Assembly (NCBI GenBank): GCA_011754535.1
Contig: JAAQVN010000001.1
Span: forward strand, 3,286,001 to 3,350,000
Direction: 5' to 3'
DNA: 64,000 nucleotides
Source of the DNA: Enterobacter asburiae
GTDB lineage: Bacteria; Pseudomonadota; Gammaproteobacteria; Enterobacterales; Enterobacteriaceae
Position numbers and translations under genes: made by a program. The notes under the pieces are model-generated. The model was not told where the DNA came from. It did not search any database and saw only the letters and a list, made by a program, of their open reading frames with translations. Positions 15,964 through 26,836 of this stretch are shown in pieces (position 1 is the first letter of the stretch; the number at the start of each line of letters is the position of its first letter).

Positions 15964-16988
15964 TGCCGCGTTTAAGCCCCGTTAACCAGGCCCGCTGGGC
16001 CCGTTTTCGCCATAACCGCCGCGGCTACTGGTCGCTGTGGATTTTTGCCGTCCTGTTTGTCCTGAGCATGTGTTCGGAGCTGATCGCCAACGACAAACCG
16101 TTGCTGGTGCACTTTAACGACCGCTGGTATGTGCCGGTACTGGCTAACTACAGTGAAAGCGACTTCGGCGGCCCGTTTGCGACGCCGGCGGAGTATCAGG
16201 ATCCGTGGCTGCGCCAGCAGATCGAACAGCACGGCTGGGCCCTTTGGGCGCCGGTGCGCTTTGGTGCCAACAGCATTAACTTCGCGACCACGACCCCCTT
16301 CCCTTCTCCGCCCTCTGCGCAAAACTGGCTGGGGACGGACGCTAACGGCGGCGACGTGCTGGCGCGCATTCTCTACGGTACGCGGATTTCTATTCTCTTT
16401 GGGCTGATGCTGACGATCTTCTCCAGCGTAATGGGCGTGGTGGCCGGTGCCGTTCAGGGCTACTACGGCGGGAAAATTGACCTGTGGGGTCAGCGTATCA
16501 TCGAAGTCTGGTCTGGTATGCCAACGCTGTTTCTGATTATCCTGCTTTCCAGCGTGGTGCAGCCGAGCTTCTGGTGGCTGCTGGGCATCACCGTTCTGTT
16601 TGGCTGGATGGCGCTGGTAGGCGTGGTGCGGGCAGAGTTTCTGCGCACCCGTAATTTCGACTATATCCGCGCCGCGCAGGCGCTTGGAGTGAGCGACCGG
16701 GGAATCATCTTCCGCCATATGCTGCCTAACGCCGTGGTAGCAACGCTCACCTTCCTGCCGTTTATTCTGTGCAGCTCCATCACCACCCTCACCTCGCTGG
16801 ACTTTCTGGGCTTCGGCCTGCCGCTGGGGTCGCCGTCGCTCGGCGAACTGCTGCTGCAGGGCAAGAACAACCTGCAGGCACCGTGGCTGGGCATCACCGC
16901 CTTTCTTTCCGTGGCCGTGCTGCTTTCGCTGCTGATTTTTATCGGCGAAGCCGTACGCGATGCCTTCGATCCCAACAAGGCGGTATAA
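15963..16988 (+). CDS. yejE: Peptide ABC transporter permease YejE
   Basis: This 341-residue DppC/OppC-type permease has an N-terminal transmembrane segment, then a large periplasmic domain unique to YejE-like permeases (about 45-125). Next is the bundle with GTDANGGDVLARILYGTRIS, and the coupling loop FDYIRAAQALGVSDRGIIFRH. It forms the YejBE channel. The start overlaps the yejB stop in ATGA-like fashion, and yejF begins one base after its stop. Confidence 0.95.
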   Translation: MPRLSPVNQARWARFRHNRRGYWSLWIFAVLFVLSMCSELIANDKPLLVHFNDRWYVPVLANYSESDFGGPFATPAEYQDPWLRQQIEQHGWALWAPVRFGANSINFATTTPFPSPPSAQNWLGTDANGGDVLARILYGTRISILFGLMLTIFSSVMGVVAGAVQGYYGGKIDLWGQRIIEVWSGMPTLFLIILLSSVVQPSFWWLLGITVLFGWMALVGVVRAEFLRTRNFDYIRAAQALGVSDRGIIFRHMLPNAVVATLTFLPFILCSSITTLTSLDFLGFGLPLGSPSLGELLLQGKNNLQAPWLGITAFLSVAVLLSLLIFIGEAVRDAFDPNKAV

Positions 16989-16989
16989 G

Positions 16990-18579
16990 ATGACGCAGCC
17001 TCTTCTCAGTATTGATAACCTGTCGATTGCCTTCTCAAAGCAGGGCGAGACGCGGACCGTAGTCACTGACCTGTCGCTGCAGATCCAGCGCGGTGAAACG
17101 CTGGCGCTGGTGGGTGAATCCGGCTCAGGCAAGAGCGTTTCGGCGCTCTCCATCCTGCGTCTGCTGCCTTCTCCGCCGGTGAGCTACCCGCAAGGGGATA
17201 TTCTGTTTCACGGCACTTCGCTGCTGCACGCGGATGAGCAAACCCTGCGCGGGATCCGCGGCAATAAAATCGCCATGATCTTCCAGGAGCCGATGGTCTC
17301 TCTCAACCCGCTGCATACCCTGGAAAAACAGCTCTATGAAGTGCTCTCTCTGCACCGGGGCATGCGCAAAGAGGCCGCGCGGGGCGAAATGCTGGATTGT
17401 CTGGAACGGACAGGCATACGCAACGCGGCCAAACGGCTGAATGATTTTCCGCACCAGCTCTCCGGCGGCGAACGCCAGCGGGTGATGATCGCCATGGCCC
17501 TGCTCACCCGGCCAGAGCTGCTGATTGCCGACGAGCCGACGACGGCGCTGGACGTAACGGTGCAGGCGCAAATTCTGACGCTGCTGCGGGAGCTGCGTGA
17601 CGAGCTGAACATGAGCCTGCTGTTTATCACGCACAACCTGAGCATCGTGAAAAAGCTGGCCGACAGCGTTGCGGTAATGCAAAACGGACGCTGCGTTGAA
17701 CAGAATATCGCATCCACGCTGCTGAACGCCCCGCAGCACCCCTATACGCAGCGCCTGCTCGACAGCGAGCCTTCCGGCGACCCGGTGCCACTCGCGGCAG
17801 ACAGCACACCGCTGCTGCGCGTTGATGATTTATCCGTCTCGTTCCCGATCCGCAAAGGCATTCTGCGGCGCATCGTCGACCAGAATCCGGTCCTGAAAAA
17901 TATCCGCTTCTCGCTGCGTCCGGGTGAATCCCTGGGGCTGGTAGGCGAATCCGGTTCGGGTAAAAGCACTACCGGTCTGGCACTACTGCGCTTAATTGCC
18001 TCAGAGGGCGAGATCCTGTTTGACGATATGCCGCTGCACCGCTGGAACCGCCGCCAGATGCTGCCCGTGCGGCCCCGCATGCAGGTGGTGTTTCAGGATC
18101 CCAACTCCTCGCTTAACCCACGCCTCAGCGTATTGCAGATTATCGAAGAGGGCCTGCGCGTTCATCAGCCTCAGCTGAGCGCGCAACAGCGGGAACAGGA
18201 GGTGATGCGGGTCATGGCTGAAGTGGGCTTAGATCCCGAGACCCGCCACCGCTACCCTGCGGAATTTTCCGGCGGACAGCGCCAGCGCATCGCCATTGCC
18301 CGCGCGCTGATCCTGAAACCGGAGCTGATTATTCTGGATGAACCGACCTCGTCGCTGGACAGAACCGTTCAGGCGCAGATTCTTGCGTTGTTGAAAGGGC
18401 TGCAGGAAAAGCACCGGCTGGCCTATATTTTTATCAGCCACGATCTGCAGGTGGTTCGGGCGCTGTGCCATCAGGTGATTGTGCTACGACAGGGTGAGGT
18501 GGTCGAACAGGGGGATTGCCAGCGCGTATTTACTGCGCCAACGCAGAGCTACACGCGCCAGCTGCTCGCGGCAGACTAG
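16990..18579 (+). CDS. yejF: Peptide ABC transporter ATPase YejF (two ABC domains)
   Basis: This 529-residue fused ATPase powers the YejBE permease. Both halves are complete. The first has Walker A GESGSGKS, signature LSGGERQR and Walker [10 protein letters not shown]; the second has [16 protein letters not shown] and [13 protein letters not shown] 16990 gives MTQPLLSID and the E. coli length; the longer frame from 16960 lies inside yejE. It is the last gene of yejABEF. The convergent yejG ends only 3 bp beyond it, and no terminator is visible between them. Confidence 0.95.
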   Translation: MTQPLLSIDNLSIAFSKQGETRTVVTDLSLQIQRGETLALVGESGSGKSVSALSILRLLPSPPVSYPQGDILFHGTSLLHADEQTLRGIRGNKIAMIFQEPMVSLNPLHTLEKQLYEVLSLHRGMRKEAARGEMLDCLERTGIRNAAKRLNDFPHQLSGGERQRVMIAMALLTRPELLIADEPTTALDVTVQAQILTLLRELRDELNMSLLFITHNLSIVKKLADSVAVMQNGRCVEQNIASTLLNAPQHPYTQRLLDSEPSGDPVPLAADSTPLLRVDDLSVSFPIRKGILRRIVDQNPVLKNIRFSLRPGESLGLVGESGSGKSTTGLALLRLIASEGEILFDDMPLHRWNRRQMLPVRPRMQVVFQDPNSSLNPRLSVLQIIEEGLRVHQPQLSAQQREQEVMRVMAEVGLDPETRHRYPAEFSGGQRQRIAIARALILKPELIILDEPTSSLDRTVQAQILALLKGLQEKHRLAYIFISHDLQVVRALCHQVIVLRQGEVVEQGDCQRVFTAPTQSYTRQLLAAD

Positions 18580-18582
18580 CGC

Positions 18583-18927
18583 TTAAAACGGATACTGGCC
18601 GGAGAAAGGCTCAGCAATTGCAACGCCAAAGTTTTTCAGACGGCAGGTCGCGGCGAATTCGTCCTGGCTTTTCACAAACAGGCACGGCTCCCCTTCGCAC
18701 TCCAGTACGGAGCTGTCCACTTCGATATCCGTCAAAGCCTGGCTGAGACGCTCCATCACCCGCCACGCATTTTCATCGCTCGGGCTCAGCAGCTTGAGCG
18801 CAACCAGGCAATTCTCACAGCCCGCGACGCTTTGCGGAATCGGTTCAACTTTCGAACCTGCAAAACCCGCCGACCAGCGGTAGCTCTGGGGCAAGCGATG
18901 GACTATGGAGAGTTGTAATGTATTCAC
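18583..18927 (-). CDS. yejG: Uncharacterised conserved protein YejG
   Basis: This 114-residue protein has the same length as E. coli YejG. It has no signal peptide or membrane segment and no catalytic motif I recognise; it begins [18 protein letters not shown] and contains several cysteines. E. coli yejG mutants have been linked to aminoglycoside phenotypes, but the function is not defined. It is a single gene, convergent with yejF. The 278 bp between its start and bcr carry its promoter and the bcr terminator and no other gene. Confidence 0.88.
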   Translation of the reverse strand: MNTLQLSIVHRLPQSYRWSAGFAGSKVEPIPQSVAGCENCLVALKLLSPSDENAWRVMERLSQALTDIEVDSSVLECEGEPCLFVKSQDEFAATCRLKNFGVAIAEPFSGQYPF

Positions 18928-19174
18928 GTTCGTTCCCCGGAAGCAAAATTTACTTCACAATTTATTTACATTTATAGTAACACATCATCGCCAACCTGCA
19001 CTATTCAGCGCTTTTTTATCGGTTTCGAGGCTCGCGTCGGCGCTATATGTACCCGTTTCTGCGATCTAACTCAACCTTTTTGAATACAATGATGTGACTT
19101 TTTACATAAATAGATTTTACATAAAATAAACAAACACGGGATAAACGAACGCGGGTTTGGTTGATGTGTATCAA

Positions 19175-19198
19175 CAAAAAAGGCCCTTCCGGGCCTTC
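19175..19198 (-). terminator. bcr terminator
   Basis: Read leftwards, AAGGCCC and GGGCCTT pair around GGAA and are followed by TTTTTTG, an intrinsic terminator 8 bp after the bcr stop. Confidence 0.85.
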
Positions 19199-19205
19199 TC
19201 TGTGG

Positions 19206-20402
19206 TTAGCGAGCCGCTTTTCGCGGCCGACTGGCGTAAAGACAGAAGAGGACGGAGCTGGTTGCGCAAAATGCCATCGCCCACAGCATCGGCCATGCCG
19301 TCGTAAAGGTGGCCATTGAAAGCAACGCGCCAACGATAGCGCCGATGCCGAAGCGGAACGTCCCCGCCAGTGACGATGCGGTCCCCGCCATGTGCGGGAA
19401 CTCATCGAGGATCACCGCCATCGCATTGGACGAGATCATCGACACGCAGCCGACAAACGCCGCCACGCCGATCACCAGCGCCCAGAACCCCACGCCCAGG
19501 AACGCGCTCACCACCAGCCATACCGCCATCACAAACTGGATCCACAGCCCGGCGCGGAACATGTTCAGCGCGCCCACCCGCCGGACAAAGCGACTGTTAA
19601 TGATGGTCAGGACAAACAGGAAGACGATATTGAGCGCAAAATAATAGCCAAAGTGCTGTGGCGAAACGTGGTTCAGTTCGATATAGACAAACGGCCCGGC
19701 GCTCAGGAAGGAGAACATTCCGGCAAAGCTGAACCCGCTCGCCAGCATGTAGCTCAGCACCCGCTTGTGGCGAAACAGCGAGGCAAAGTTACCTATCGTA
19801 GTTCGAATATGAAATTTCTGGCGGCGCTCGACGGGCAGCGTTTCATCAATAAAGAAGAAAATCATCGCCGAAGCCAGCAGTGCGGCCAGGGCCAGGATCC
19901 AGAAAATCGCATGCCAGCTAAACCACACCAGCACCGCACCACCGGCCATCGGGGCCACCAGCGGCGCAATCGTCGTCACCAGCATGACAAACGACATCAT
20001 GCGGGAGAACTCTTCCTTCGGGTAGATATCGCGCATCAGGGCGTTGATCACCACGCTCGCAGCGGCAGCGGCCAGCCCGTGCAGGAAGCGCATGGCGATC
20101 AGCTGATCGATACTCTGCGCCAGCGCACAGGCGACCGCAGCGGCCGCAAAGACCAGCGTCCCGCCCAGAATCACCGGTTTGCGCCCAAGGCTGTCGGCCA
20201 TTGGGCCGTATAAAAGCTGTCCGAGAGCGAAACCGAGAATATAGGTGCTGAGCGTCATCTGAGCGCTGCCTGCCGGTACGCCAAACTGCGCGGAAATCAC
20301 CGGTAGCGCAGGCAGATACATGTCGATAGACAGCGGCATCAGCATCGCCAGCAGGCCAAGAATGAAGACAATTTTGAACGACGAGTGTGGCCTGGTGGTC
20401 AC
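19206..20402 (-). CDS. bcr: Bicyclomycin/multidrug efflux MFS transporter Bcr
   Basis: This 398-residue, 12-TM drug:H+ antiporter (DHA1 family) matches E. coli Bcr (396). It begins [20 protein letters not shown]; the motif A-type loop [12 protein letters not shown] lies between TM2 and TM3, and [13 protein letters not shown] is in the second half. Bcr exports bicyclomycin, sulfonamides and L-cysteine or dipeptides. It lies 15 bp downstream of rsuA on the same strand, so they form the conserved rsuA-bcr operon. The intrinsic terminator immediately follows. Confidence 0.94.
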   Translation of the reverse strand: MTTRPHSSFKIVFILGLLAMLMPLSIDMYLPALPVISAQFGVPAGSAQMTLSTYILGFALGQLLYGPMADSLGRKPVILGGTLVFAAAAVACALAQSIDQLIAMRFLHGLAAAAASVVINALMRDIYPKEEFSRMMSFVMLVTTIAPLVAPMAGGAVLVWFSWHAIFWILALAALLASAMIFFFIDETLPVERRQKFHIRTTIGNFASLFRHKRVLSYMLASGFSFAGMFSFLSAGPFVYIELNHVSPQHFGYYFALNIVFLFVLTIINSRFVRRVGALNMFRAGLWIQFVMAVWLVVSAFLGVGFWALVIGVAAFVGCVSMISSNAMAVILDEFPHMAGTASSLAGTFRFGIGAIVGALLSMATFTTAWPMLWAMAFCATSSVLFCLYASRPRKAAR

Positions 20403-20417
20403 AGAGTTCTCCTGAAA

Positions 20418-21125
20418 TTAATGCGAAGGCAGACCGACGCTGGCAATCTCTTCTTCCGTTAACGGACGGTATTCGCCTGGCGCAAGGTCGGGATCGAGCG
20501 CGATCGCACCGATGCGTTCACGGTGCAGGCCCACAACGTGGTTCCCCACCGCGGCAAACATACGTTTAACCTGATGGTAACGCCCTTCGCTGATGGTCAG
20601 ACGGACCTCTGTCGGGGTGATGACTTCAAGCACCGCCGGTTTAGTCAGATCTTTTTCATTATGCAGCTGCACGCCTTTCGCGAAGTGCTCTGCCGTGTCA
20701 TCAGCAACCGGCGACTCCAGCGTGACCAGATAGGTTTTCTCACAGTGGTGACGCGGGGAAGTAATGCGATGCGACCACTGCCCGTCGTCGGTCATCAGCA
20801 CCAGACCGGTGGTGTCGATATCGAGGCGACCCGCAGCGTGCAGCTTGTGCGCCACCGGTTCGTCGAGGAAATAGAGCACCGTCGGATGATCCGGATCGTC
20901 CGTTGAGCAGACGTAGCCTTCCGGCTTGTTGAGCATGAAATAGCGCGGACCGTGCTGCTGGGTCAGCGGATTGCCGTCGTACTCCACCTGATGGTCAGGT
21001 TGCAGTTTGAACGCGCTGTCTCTCACAATGTCGCCATCCACGGTAACGCGGCTGGCGCGTATCTCGCGCCCGGCAATAGCGCGGCTTACGCCGAGTTGCT
21101 GAGCGATAAACTTATCAAGTCGCAT
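20418..21125 (-). CDS. rsuA: 16S rRNA pseudouridine(516) synthase RsuA
   Basis: This 235-residue protein (E. coli 231) has an N-terminal S4 RNA-binding domain ([16 protein letters not shown], about 1-55) and a pseudouridine synthase domain. The catalytic Asp102 lies in [11 protein letters not shown], and [15 protein letters not shown] is the other family signature. It isomerises U516 of 16S rRNA in the small subunit precursor. It is divergent from radD, with 151 bp between, and drives bcr downstream. Confidence 0.95.
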   Translation of the reverse strand: MRLDKFIAQQLGVSRAIAGREIRASRVTVDGDIVRDSAFKLQPDHQVEYDGNPLTQQHGPRYFMLNKPEGYVCSTDDPDHPTVLYFLDEPVAHKLHAAGRLDIDTTGLVLMTDDGQWSHRITSPRHHCEKTYLVTLESPVADDTAEHFAKGVQLHNEKDLTKPAVLEVITPTEVRLTISEGRYHQVKRMFAAVGNHVVGLHRERIGAIALDPDLAPGEYRPLTEEEIASVGLPSH

Positions 21126-21276
21126 GAAATCTTTTTAGCCTTAATGGTGCTGGAAGTCGGACCGTGCGTCCGAAAAAGAAGCAGTCTGGAACGGTTCAGT
21201 ATAATGGTCTGGTTGCGCCACTCAAGGGAAAAAGTTTCGTGGCATACTATATGCGGATTAACGAAACCGAGACCCC

Positions 21277-23037
21277 ATGACTTTTACACTTCGTCCCTAT
21301 CAGCAGGAAGCCGTTGACGCCACCCTCGCCTGGTTCCGCAAACACCGGGAACCGGCGGCCATTGTCCTCCCGACCGGTGCAGGCAAGAGCCTGGTTATTG
21401 CCGAGCTGGCCCGCCTGGCGCGCGGTCGCGTGCTGGTGCTGGCGCACGTCAAAGAGCTGGTTGCGCAAAACCATGCTAAGTATTGTGCGCTGGGACTGGA
21501 AGCCGATATTTTCGCAGCCGGTCTAAAGCGCAAAGATAGCCACGGCAAAGTGGTTTTCGGCAGCGTACAGTCCGTGGCCCGCAACCTGGATCTGTTCCGC
21601 AGCGAGTTTTCGCTGCTAATTGTCGACGAGTGTCATCGCATCAGCGATGACGACGACAGCCAGTATCAGCAAATCCTCACTCACCTGAAAGAGGTGAACC
21701 CTCACTTACGCCTGCTCGGCCTGACGGCAACCCCGTTTCGCCTGGGCAAAGGCTGGATCTATCGCTTTCATTATCACGGCATGGTGCGCGGCGACGAGAA
21801 AGCGCTGTTCAGCGACTGTATCTATGAACTTCCGCTGCGCTACATGATTAAGCACGGCTACCTGACGCCGCCCGAGCGGCTGGATATGCCGGTGGTGCAG
21901 TATGATTTCAGCCGGTTACAGGCGCAGAGCAACGGCTTGTTCAGCGAAGCTGACCTCAATCAGGAGCTGAAAAAGCAGAAGCGCATAACTCCGCATATCA
22001 TTAGCCAGATCGAAGAATTTGCACAGACGCGCAAAGGGGTAATGATTTTCGCCGCCACCGTTGAGCACGCTCGCGAAATTACCGGATTGCTGCCCGCAAA
22101 CGACGCGGCGCTGATCACCGGCGAAACGCCCGGTCCGGAGCGCGACAGGCTGATTGAAGCCTTCAAAGCGCAGCAGTTCCGTTATCTGGTCAACGTCTCT
22201 GTCTTGACTACCGGTTTCGATGCACCGCACGTCGATCTAATCGCCATTCTGCGCCCAACCGAATCCGTCAGCCTGTATCAGCAGATTGTCGGCCGTGGCC
22301 TGCGCCTGGCGCCGGGCAAAACCGACTGTCTGATCCTCGATTACGCGGGTAACCCGCACGATCTCTACTCCCCCGAAGTGGGCACGCCGAAAGGCAAAAG
22401 CGACAACGTGCCGGTGCAGGTGTTTTGCCCGGCCTGCGGCTTTGCCAACACATTCTGGGGAAAAACCACCGCCGACGGCACGCTGATTGAACACTTTGGC
22501 CGCCGCTGTCAGGGCTGGTTTGAAGATGATGAGGGTCATCGCGAGCAGTGCGATTTCCGCTTCCGCTTCAAAAACTGCCCGCAGTGCAACGCCGAAAATG
22601 ACATCGCCGCCCGCCGCTGCCGCGAGTGCGACACGGTGCTGGTCGACCCGGACGACATGCTGAAAGCGGCGCTGAAGCTGAAAGATGCGCTGGTGCTGCG
22701 CTGCTCCGGCATGGCGCTGCAGCCCGGCGCGGATGAAAAAGGCGAATGGCTGAAAATCACCTATTACGACGAGGATGGCGCTGACGTCAGCGAACGGTTC
22801 AGGGTTCAGACGCCTGCCCAGCGCACGGCATTTGAGCAGCTGTTTATCCGCCCGCATACCCGTACGCCTGGCGTGCCGCTGCGCTGGATAACCGTAGCGG
22901 ATATCGTTCATCAGCAGGTGCTGCTGCGCCACCCCGACTTCGTAGTCGCCCGCAAGAAAGGCCAGTTCTGGCAGGTTCGCGAGAAGGTCTTTGACTATGA
23001 AGGCCGCTATCGTCGGGCAAATGAATTGCGCGGTTAG
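21277..23037 (+). CDS. radD: DNA repair helicase-like ATPase RadD (YejH)
   Basis: This 586-residue superfamily 2 ATPase is the same length as E. coli RadD. Helicase motifs are visible: I LPTGAGKS (about 32-39), [34 protein letters not shown] and [17 protein letters not shown]-terminal zinc-binding region has CPACGF and two further cysteine pairs in CPQCNAEND and CRECD. RadD acts in double-strand break repair and stimulates RecA strand exchange. It is monocistronic, with a palindrome and the rplY leader downstream. Confidence 0.94.
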   Translation: MTFTLRPYQQEAVDATLAWFRKHREPAAIVLPTGAGKSLVIAELARLARGRVLVLAHVKELVAQNHAKYCALGLEADIFAAGLKRKDSHGKVVFGSVQSVARNLDLFRSEFSLLIVDECHRISDDDDSQYQQILTHLKEVNPHLRLLGLTATPFRLGKGWIYRFHYHGMVRGDEKALFSDCIYELPLRYMIKHGYLTPPERLDMPVVQYDFSRLQAQSNGLFSEADLNQELKKQKRITPHIISQIEEFAQTRKGVMIFAATVEHAREITGLLPANDAALITGETPGPERDRLIEAFKAQQFRYLVNVSVLTTGFDAPHVDLIAILRPTESVSLYQQIVGRGLRLAPGKTDCLILDYAGNPHDLYSPEVGTPKGKSDNVPVQVFCPACGFANTFWGKTTADGTLIEHFGRRCQGWFEDDEGHREQCDFRFRFKNCPQCNAENDIAARRCRECDTVLVDPDDMLKAALKLKDALVLRCSGMALQPGADEKGEWLKITYYDEDGADVSERFRVQTPAQRTAFEQLFIRPHTRTPGVPLRWITVADIVHQQVLLRHPDFVVARKKGQFWQVREKVFDYEGRYRRANELRG

Positions 23038-23057
23038 CGGACTTTTCATTGATGTGC

Positions 23058-23082
23058 GCGGCATTTGAGTATAAAATGCCGC
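23058..23082. repeat. Perfect 9-bp inverted repeat in the radD-rplY gap
   Basis: GCGGCATTT (23058-23066) and AAATGCCGC (23074-23082) flank GAGTATA. It may end radD transcription or be part of the rplY promoter, whose -10-like TATAAA overlaps the spacer. Confidence 0.55.
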
Positions 23083-23161
23083 CCGCTTCACATCCGTGAG
23101 GCAGAACACTCACCTGCTGCTGGGTCGCCTGTAGTAGGGTTTTAAATACAGAGAGAAATCA

Positions 23162-23446
23162 ATGTTCACTATCGAAGCAGAAGTACGTAACGTGCAGGGT
23201 AAGGGTGCGAGCCGCCGCCTGCGTACCGCTAACAAGTTCCCGGCTATCGTTTACGGTGGCGAAGCTGCTCCAGTTGCTATCGAACTGGATCACGACAAAG
23301 TATGGAACATGCAGAACAAAGCTGAGTTCTACAGCGAAGTTCTGACCATCGTTGTTGGCGGTAAAGAAGAAAAAGTGAAAGTTCAGGCTGTTCAGCGTCA
23401 CGCGTTCAAGCCAAAACTGACTCACATCGACTTCGTTCGCGCGTAA
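23162..23446 (+). CDS. rplY: 50S ribosomal protein L25
   Basis: The 94-residue short form of L25 (Ctc/TL5 family) begins [21 protein letters not shown] and ends with THIDFVRA. It binds the E-loop of 5S rRNA in the large subunit central protuberance. The size equals E. coli RplY, without the C-terminal extension found in other bacteria. L25 represses its own translation in E. coli; the 5' leader 23083-23161 is present, but I cannot confirm the binding structure. A perfect GC-rich terminator follows. Confidence 0.97.
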   Translation: MFTIEAEVRNVQGKGASRRLRTANKFPAIVYGGEAAPVAIELDHDKVWNMQNKAEFYSEVLTIVVGGKEEKVKVQAVQRHAFKPKLTHIDFVRA

Positions 23447-23460
23447 TCGCAAACCAGTCG

Positions 23461-23491
23461 AAAAAAAACCCCGCAGCTGCGGGGTTTTTTT
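23461..23491. terminator. Bidirectional terminator between rplY and yejK
   Basis: The perfect palindrome CCCCGCAGCTGCGGGG (23469-23484) has eight A residues on the left and seven T residues on the right, so it can end transcription of both convergent genes. Confidence 0.95.
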
Positions 23492-23498
23492 ATGCCTG

Positions 23499-24506
23499 TT
23501 ATTTACCGCCAGAGGTGCGGCGCTGAAGCTGATCGCGCAGGTTCGGCGGCGTGCCTTTGATGGTCAGGGTGTCGGTGGCCGGATCCCAGAAAATGCGTTC
23601 ACCTAACAGCATGGCGTCAAAGTTGAGGGTTAACCCACCGCCGCTGCCGGCAAATTTGGTTAACTGGCGCAGCGTGCTGCGATCCGCCGGGAAGCTCTCC
23701 TCAAGCTCATAGCCTTTCTCAGCGGTGAATTCCTGGAAGCTCACTTCGCTGACGCCAGCCAGCTCTTTTGACAGGGACTCCAGCTCAATCTCTTCCCCCG
23801 CCTGCAGCTGCTCGTTGCAGTAGCTGTAAACCTGCTGACGTACGGTCTGGCGTTCAGATTTATCGAGCTGCGCTTCAGCCGTGAAGTCATCAACAGCCTG
23901 CAGCAGCCCTTTGTTCTGCGCTTTGGCGTTCAGGCCTTCACTGGCACCGAGGAAGTCCATAAAGAAATCCGCCACTTTACGGCCCACGCGCCCCTTCAGG
24001 AAGGTCAGGTAGCGGGTCGACTCCGGGTTAGTTTCCCACTCGGTCAAATCAATACGCGCCACAATATCCGCATGGTTGATATCCAGATAGTGCGTTGAGC
24101 TGATGTCCAGCTGCTCGTTCACGCGCATGCTGCTTAAGTTGTTCAGCACGCTGACCAGCAGGTATTCGACCGCCAGATAACGATAGTGGCAGAACAGGAC
24201 GATGCCGCCGTCGGCGAAGGGATATTTCGCCAGCTCGTCGCGCAGACGCCCGGTTGCGGCGCGGCTAAACGCCAGGAAATCCTCTTCGCCCTGACGCTGC
24301 AGGCGCAGGCTATCGGCCAGCTCACTCTCTTCGCTGAACAGACCATAGGCTTTATTTTTGGCGCTGTAAACGCGATGCAGCTCTGCCATCATTTCCACAA
24401 CGGTTGCCGTGGGTTCCAGTAATGAATCGCGTAGCACCACTTCAAGGGTTTGCTCATCACGCTTGATAAGCTGGTGCAAGGCAATCTGGTTGATTTCCAG
24501 ACTCAT
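23499..24506 (-). CDS. yejK: Nucleoid-associated protein YejK (NdpA)
   Basis: The 335-residue protein equals E. coli YejK in length and starts [20 protein letters not shown]. It belongs to the 37-kDa nucleoid-associated protein family, which binds double-stranded DNA and, in E. coli, interacts with topoisomerase IV and gyrase subunits. It has no signal or membrane segment. It is divergent from yejL (134 bp) and shares the bidirectional terminator with rplY. Confidence 0.93.
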   Translation of the reverse strand: MSLEINQIALHQLIKRDEQTLEVVLRDSLLEPTATVVEMMAELHRVYSAKNKAYGLFSEESELADSLRLQRQGEEDFLAFSRAATGRLRDELAKYPFADGGIVLFCHYRYLAVEYLLVSVLNNLSSMRVNEQLDISSTHYLDINHADIVARIDLTEWETNPESTRYLTFLKGRVGRKVADFFMDFLGASEGLNAKAQNKGLLQAVDDFTAEAQLDKSERQTVRQQVYSYCNEQLQAGEEIELESLSKELAGVSEVSFQEFTAEKGYELEESFPADRSTLRQLTKFAGSGGGLTLNFDAMLLGERIFWDPATDTLTIKGTPPNLRDQLQRRTSGGK

Positions 24507-24640
24507 GATAAACTCTCCTTTTAGACCGGGCGGTATTCAACCACCACCAGGACATGTGTGCAACAACAGATAAAAAAGGGGAAAAAAAGCTGTTGCTACG
24601 GTAATATGTTGCCCTTTCATCAACAAACTGATTTTGATTT

Positions 24641-24868
24641 ATGCCACAACATTCCCGCTACAGTGATGAACACGTTGAACAACTGCTCAGTGAGCTGGTC
24701 AACGTACTGGAAAAACATAAAACGCCGACCGATCTCTCCCTGATGGTTTTGGGAAATATGGTCACCAACCTTATCAACACCAGCGTTGCTCCGGCTCAGC
24801 GTCAGGCGATCGCCAACTCTTTCGCCCAGGCATTACAGTCATCCGTCAGCAACGACCAGGCCCATTAA
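24641..24868 (+). CDS. yejL: Small conserved protein YejL
   Basis: This 75-residue UPF0352 protein is the same length as in E. coli; it begins [19 protein letters not shown] and is predicted all-helical. No biochemical function is known. Its stop lies 19 bp before yejM, and the conserved pairing suggests one transcript. It is not membrane-associated by sequence. Confidence 0.9.
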   Translation: MPQHSRYSDEHVEQLLSELVNVLEKHKTPTDLSLMVLGNMVTNLINTSVAPAQRQAIANSFAQALQSSVSNDQAH

Positions 24869-24887
24869 GGGAAACGAACAACAGTTT

Positions 24888-26648
24888 ATGGTGACGAATC
24901 GTCAGCGCTACCGTGAAAAAGTCTCCCAGATGGTCAGCTGGGGACACTGGTTTGCCCTGTTCAACATTCTGCTAGCGACGGTAATTGGCTGTCGTTATCT
25001 GTTTGTCGCAGACTGGCCTACAACGCTAACCGGGCGTGTCTACTCCTGGATAAGCGTTGTCGGCCACTTTAGCTTTTTGGTATTCGCCACCTATCTGCTG
25101 ATCCTGTTTCCTCTGACGTTTATCGTCATGTCGCAGCGCCTGATGCGGTTCTTGTCCGCCATCCTTGCGACGGTGGGGATGACGCTGCTGCTTATCGACA
25201 GTGAAGTGTTCACCCGCTTCCACCTGCATCTCAACCCTATTGTCTGGGAACTGGTGATAAACCCGGACCAGAACGAAACGGCCCGCGACTGGCAGCTGAT
25301 GTTCATCAGCGTCCCGGTGATCCTGTTGATTGAGATGCTGTTTGCCACCTGGAGCTGGCAAAAGCTCCGCAGCCTGACCCGACGCCGCCATTACGCGAAG
25401 CCTGTGGCCGCGCTCTTTTTCGTCTCATTTATCAGTTCGCACATCATGTATATCTGGGCGGATGCGAACTTCTATCGCCCTATTACCATGCAGCGCGCTA
25501 ACCTGCCGCTCTCTTATCCAATGACGGCCCGTCGTTTCCTTGAGAAGCACGGCCTGCTCGATGCCCAGGAGTATCAGCGCCGTCTGGTCGAACAGGGTAA
25601 TCCGGAAGCGGTTAGCGTGCAGTATCCGCTGAGCGATCTGCGCTATCGCGATATGGGTCGCGGGCAAAACGTCCTGCTGATCACCGTTGATGGCCTGAAC
25701 TATTCCCGTTACGAGAAGCAGATGCCTGCGCTGGCCGATTTCGCGAGTCAAAACGTGTCGTTTACCCAGCATATGAGTTCCGGTAACTCAACCGATGCGG
25801 GTATCTTTGGCCTGTTCTATGGCATTTCTGCCGGATATATGGACGGCGTGCTGTCTGCGCGCATTCCTGCGGCGCTGATCACCGGGCTTAATCAGCAGGG
25901 CTATCAGTTAGGGCTGTTCTCATCGGACGGCTTCAACAGTTCACTGTACCGCCAGGCGCTGCTCTCTGATTTCTCCCTGCCTGCCGCGCAGAGCCAGTCT
26001 GATGCCCAGACCGCAAACCAGTGGATAAACTGGCTGCAGCGCTACGCGCAGGAAGATAACCGCTGGTTCTCGTGGGTGGCCTTTAACGGCACAACGCTTA
26101 ACGACAGCAACCAGGCAGGCTTTGCGCGCCGCTACGGCCGTGCGGCCGGCGATGTTGACGCACAGATTGGCCGCGTGCTTGACGCGCTACGTGAATCAGG
26201 AAAGCTTGATAACACCGTCGTGATTGTGACCGCGGGGCATGGGGTACCGTTAGGCGACGAGACGAAGAGCATGAGCTGGTCACGTCCGAACCTGCACGTT
26301 CCGCTGGTGATCCACTGGCCGGGAACGCCGGCGCAGCGCATCAATATGCTCACAGAACATAAAGACGTCATGACGACCCTGATGCAGCGCCTGCTGCACG
26401 TCAGCACGCCAGCAAACGAGTATTCTCAGGGGCAGGATCTCTTCAGCGCGGTACGACGTCATAACTGGGTGACGGCAGCAGACGGTAACACGCTGGTGGT
26501 GACCACGCCGAAGCTGACGCTGGTGCTGAACAGCAACGGGAACTATCAGACCTATAATCTGCAGGGTGAACGGCTGAAGGACCAGAAGCCGCAGCTGAGT
26601 CTGCTGCTGCAGGTTCTGACGGATGAGAAGCGTTTTATCGCTAACTGA
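24888..26648 (+). CDS. yejM: Inner membrane LPS regulator YejM (LapC/PbgA)
   Basis: The 586-residue protein matches the E. coli YejM length from ATG 24888. About five N-terminal TM segments (residues 20-190) are followed by a basic linker and a periplasmic sulfatase/alkaline phosphatase-fold domain containing ITVDGLNYSRYE and TAGHGVPLGDE. YejM senses periplasmic LPS and, through LapB, tunes FtsH degradation of LpxC; it is essential in E. coli. A longer open frame begins at 24786 inside yejL and is not used. The nearest purine-rich site, AAGGGA, is about 14 nt upstream, so initiation may depend on coupling with yejL. Confidence 0.94.
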   Translation: MVTNRQRYREKVSQMVSWGHWFALFNILLATVIGCRYLFVADWPTTLTGRVYSWISVVGHFSFLVFATYLLILFPLTFIVMSQRLMRFLSAILATVGMTLLLIDSEVFTRFHLHLNPIVWELVINPDQNETARDWQLMFISVPVILLIEMLFATWSWQKLRSLTRRRHYAKPVAALFFVSFISSHIMYIWADANFYRPITMQRANLPLSYPMTARRFLEKHGLLDAQEYQRRLVEQGNPEAVSVQYPLSDLRYRDMGRGQNVLLITVDGLNYSRYEKQMPALADFASQNVSFTQHMSSGNSTDAGIFGLFYGISAGYMDGVLSARIPAALITGLNQQGYQLGLFSSDGFNSSLYRQALLSDFSLPAAQSQSDAQTANQWINWLQRYAQEDNRWFSWVAFNGTTLNDSNQAGFARRYGRAAGDVDAQIGRVLDALRESGKLDNTVVIVTAGHGVPLGDETKSMSWSRPNLHVPLVIHWPGTPAQRINMLTEHKDVMTTLMQRLLHVSTPANEYSQGQDLFSAVRRHNWVTAADGNTLVVTTPKLTLVLNSNGNYQTYNLQGERLKDQKPQLSLLLQVLTDEKRFIAN

Positions 26649-26719
26649 TTAATTATAAACCAGTTAGCGACAGATTCCCTTGCATTCGAAACGGAATCGA
26701 GTAGTATCTTTTTATGCGT

Positions 26720-26796
26720 CGGCACGTAGCGCAGCCTGGTAGCGCACCGTCATGGGGTGTCGGGGGTCGGAGGTTCAAATCCTCTCGTGCCGACCA
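26720..26796 (+). tRNA. proL: tRNA-Pro (GGG)
   Basis: This 77-nt tRNA has acceptor CGGCACG pairing with CGTGCCG, anticodon GGG in the loop CATGGGGTG, the T-arm GGAGGTTCAAATCCTC and an encoded CCA end. It is practically identical to E. coli proL, and like it lies downstream of yejM. A TAGTAT -10-like hexamer is just upstream. Confidence 0.97.
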
Positions 26797-26807
26797 AAAA
26801 CACATTG

Positions 26808-26836
26808 AAAACCAGCCTCTTACGGCTGGTTTTTTA
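26808..26836. terminator. proL terminator, also serving the convergent MFS gene
   Basis: AAAACCAGCC and GGCTGGTTTTTT form a stem closed by TCTTAC, with T residues on the right and A residues on the left. It overlaps the last codon of the MFS gene. Confidence 0.9.
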
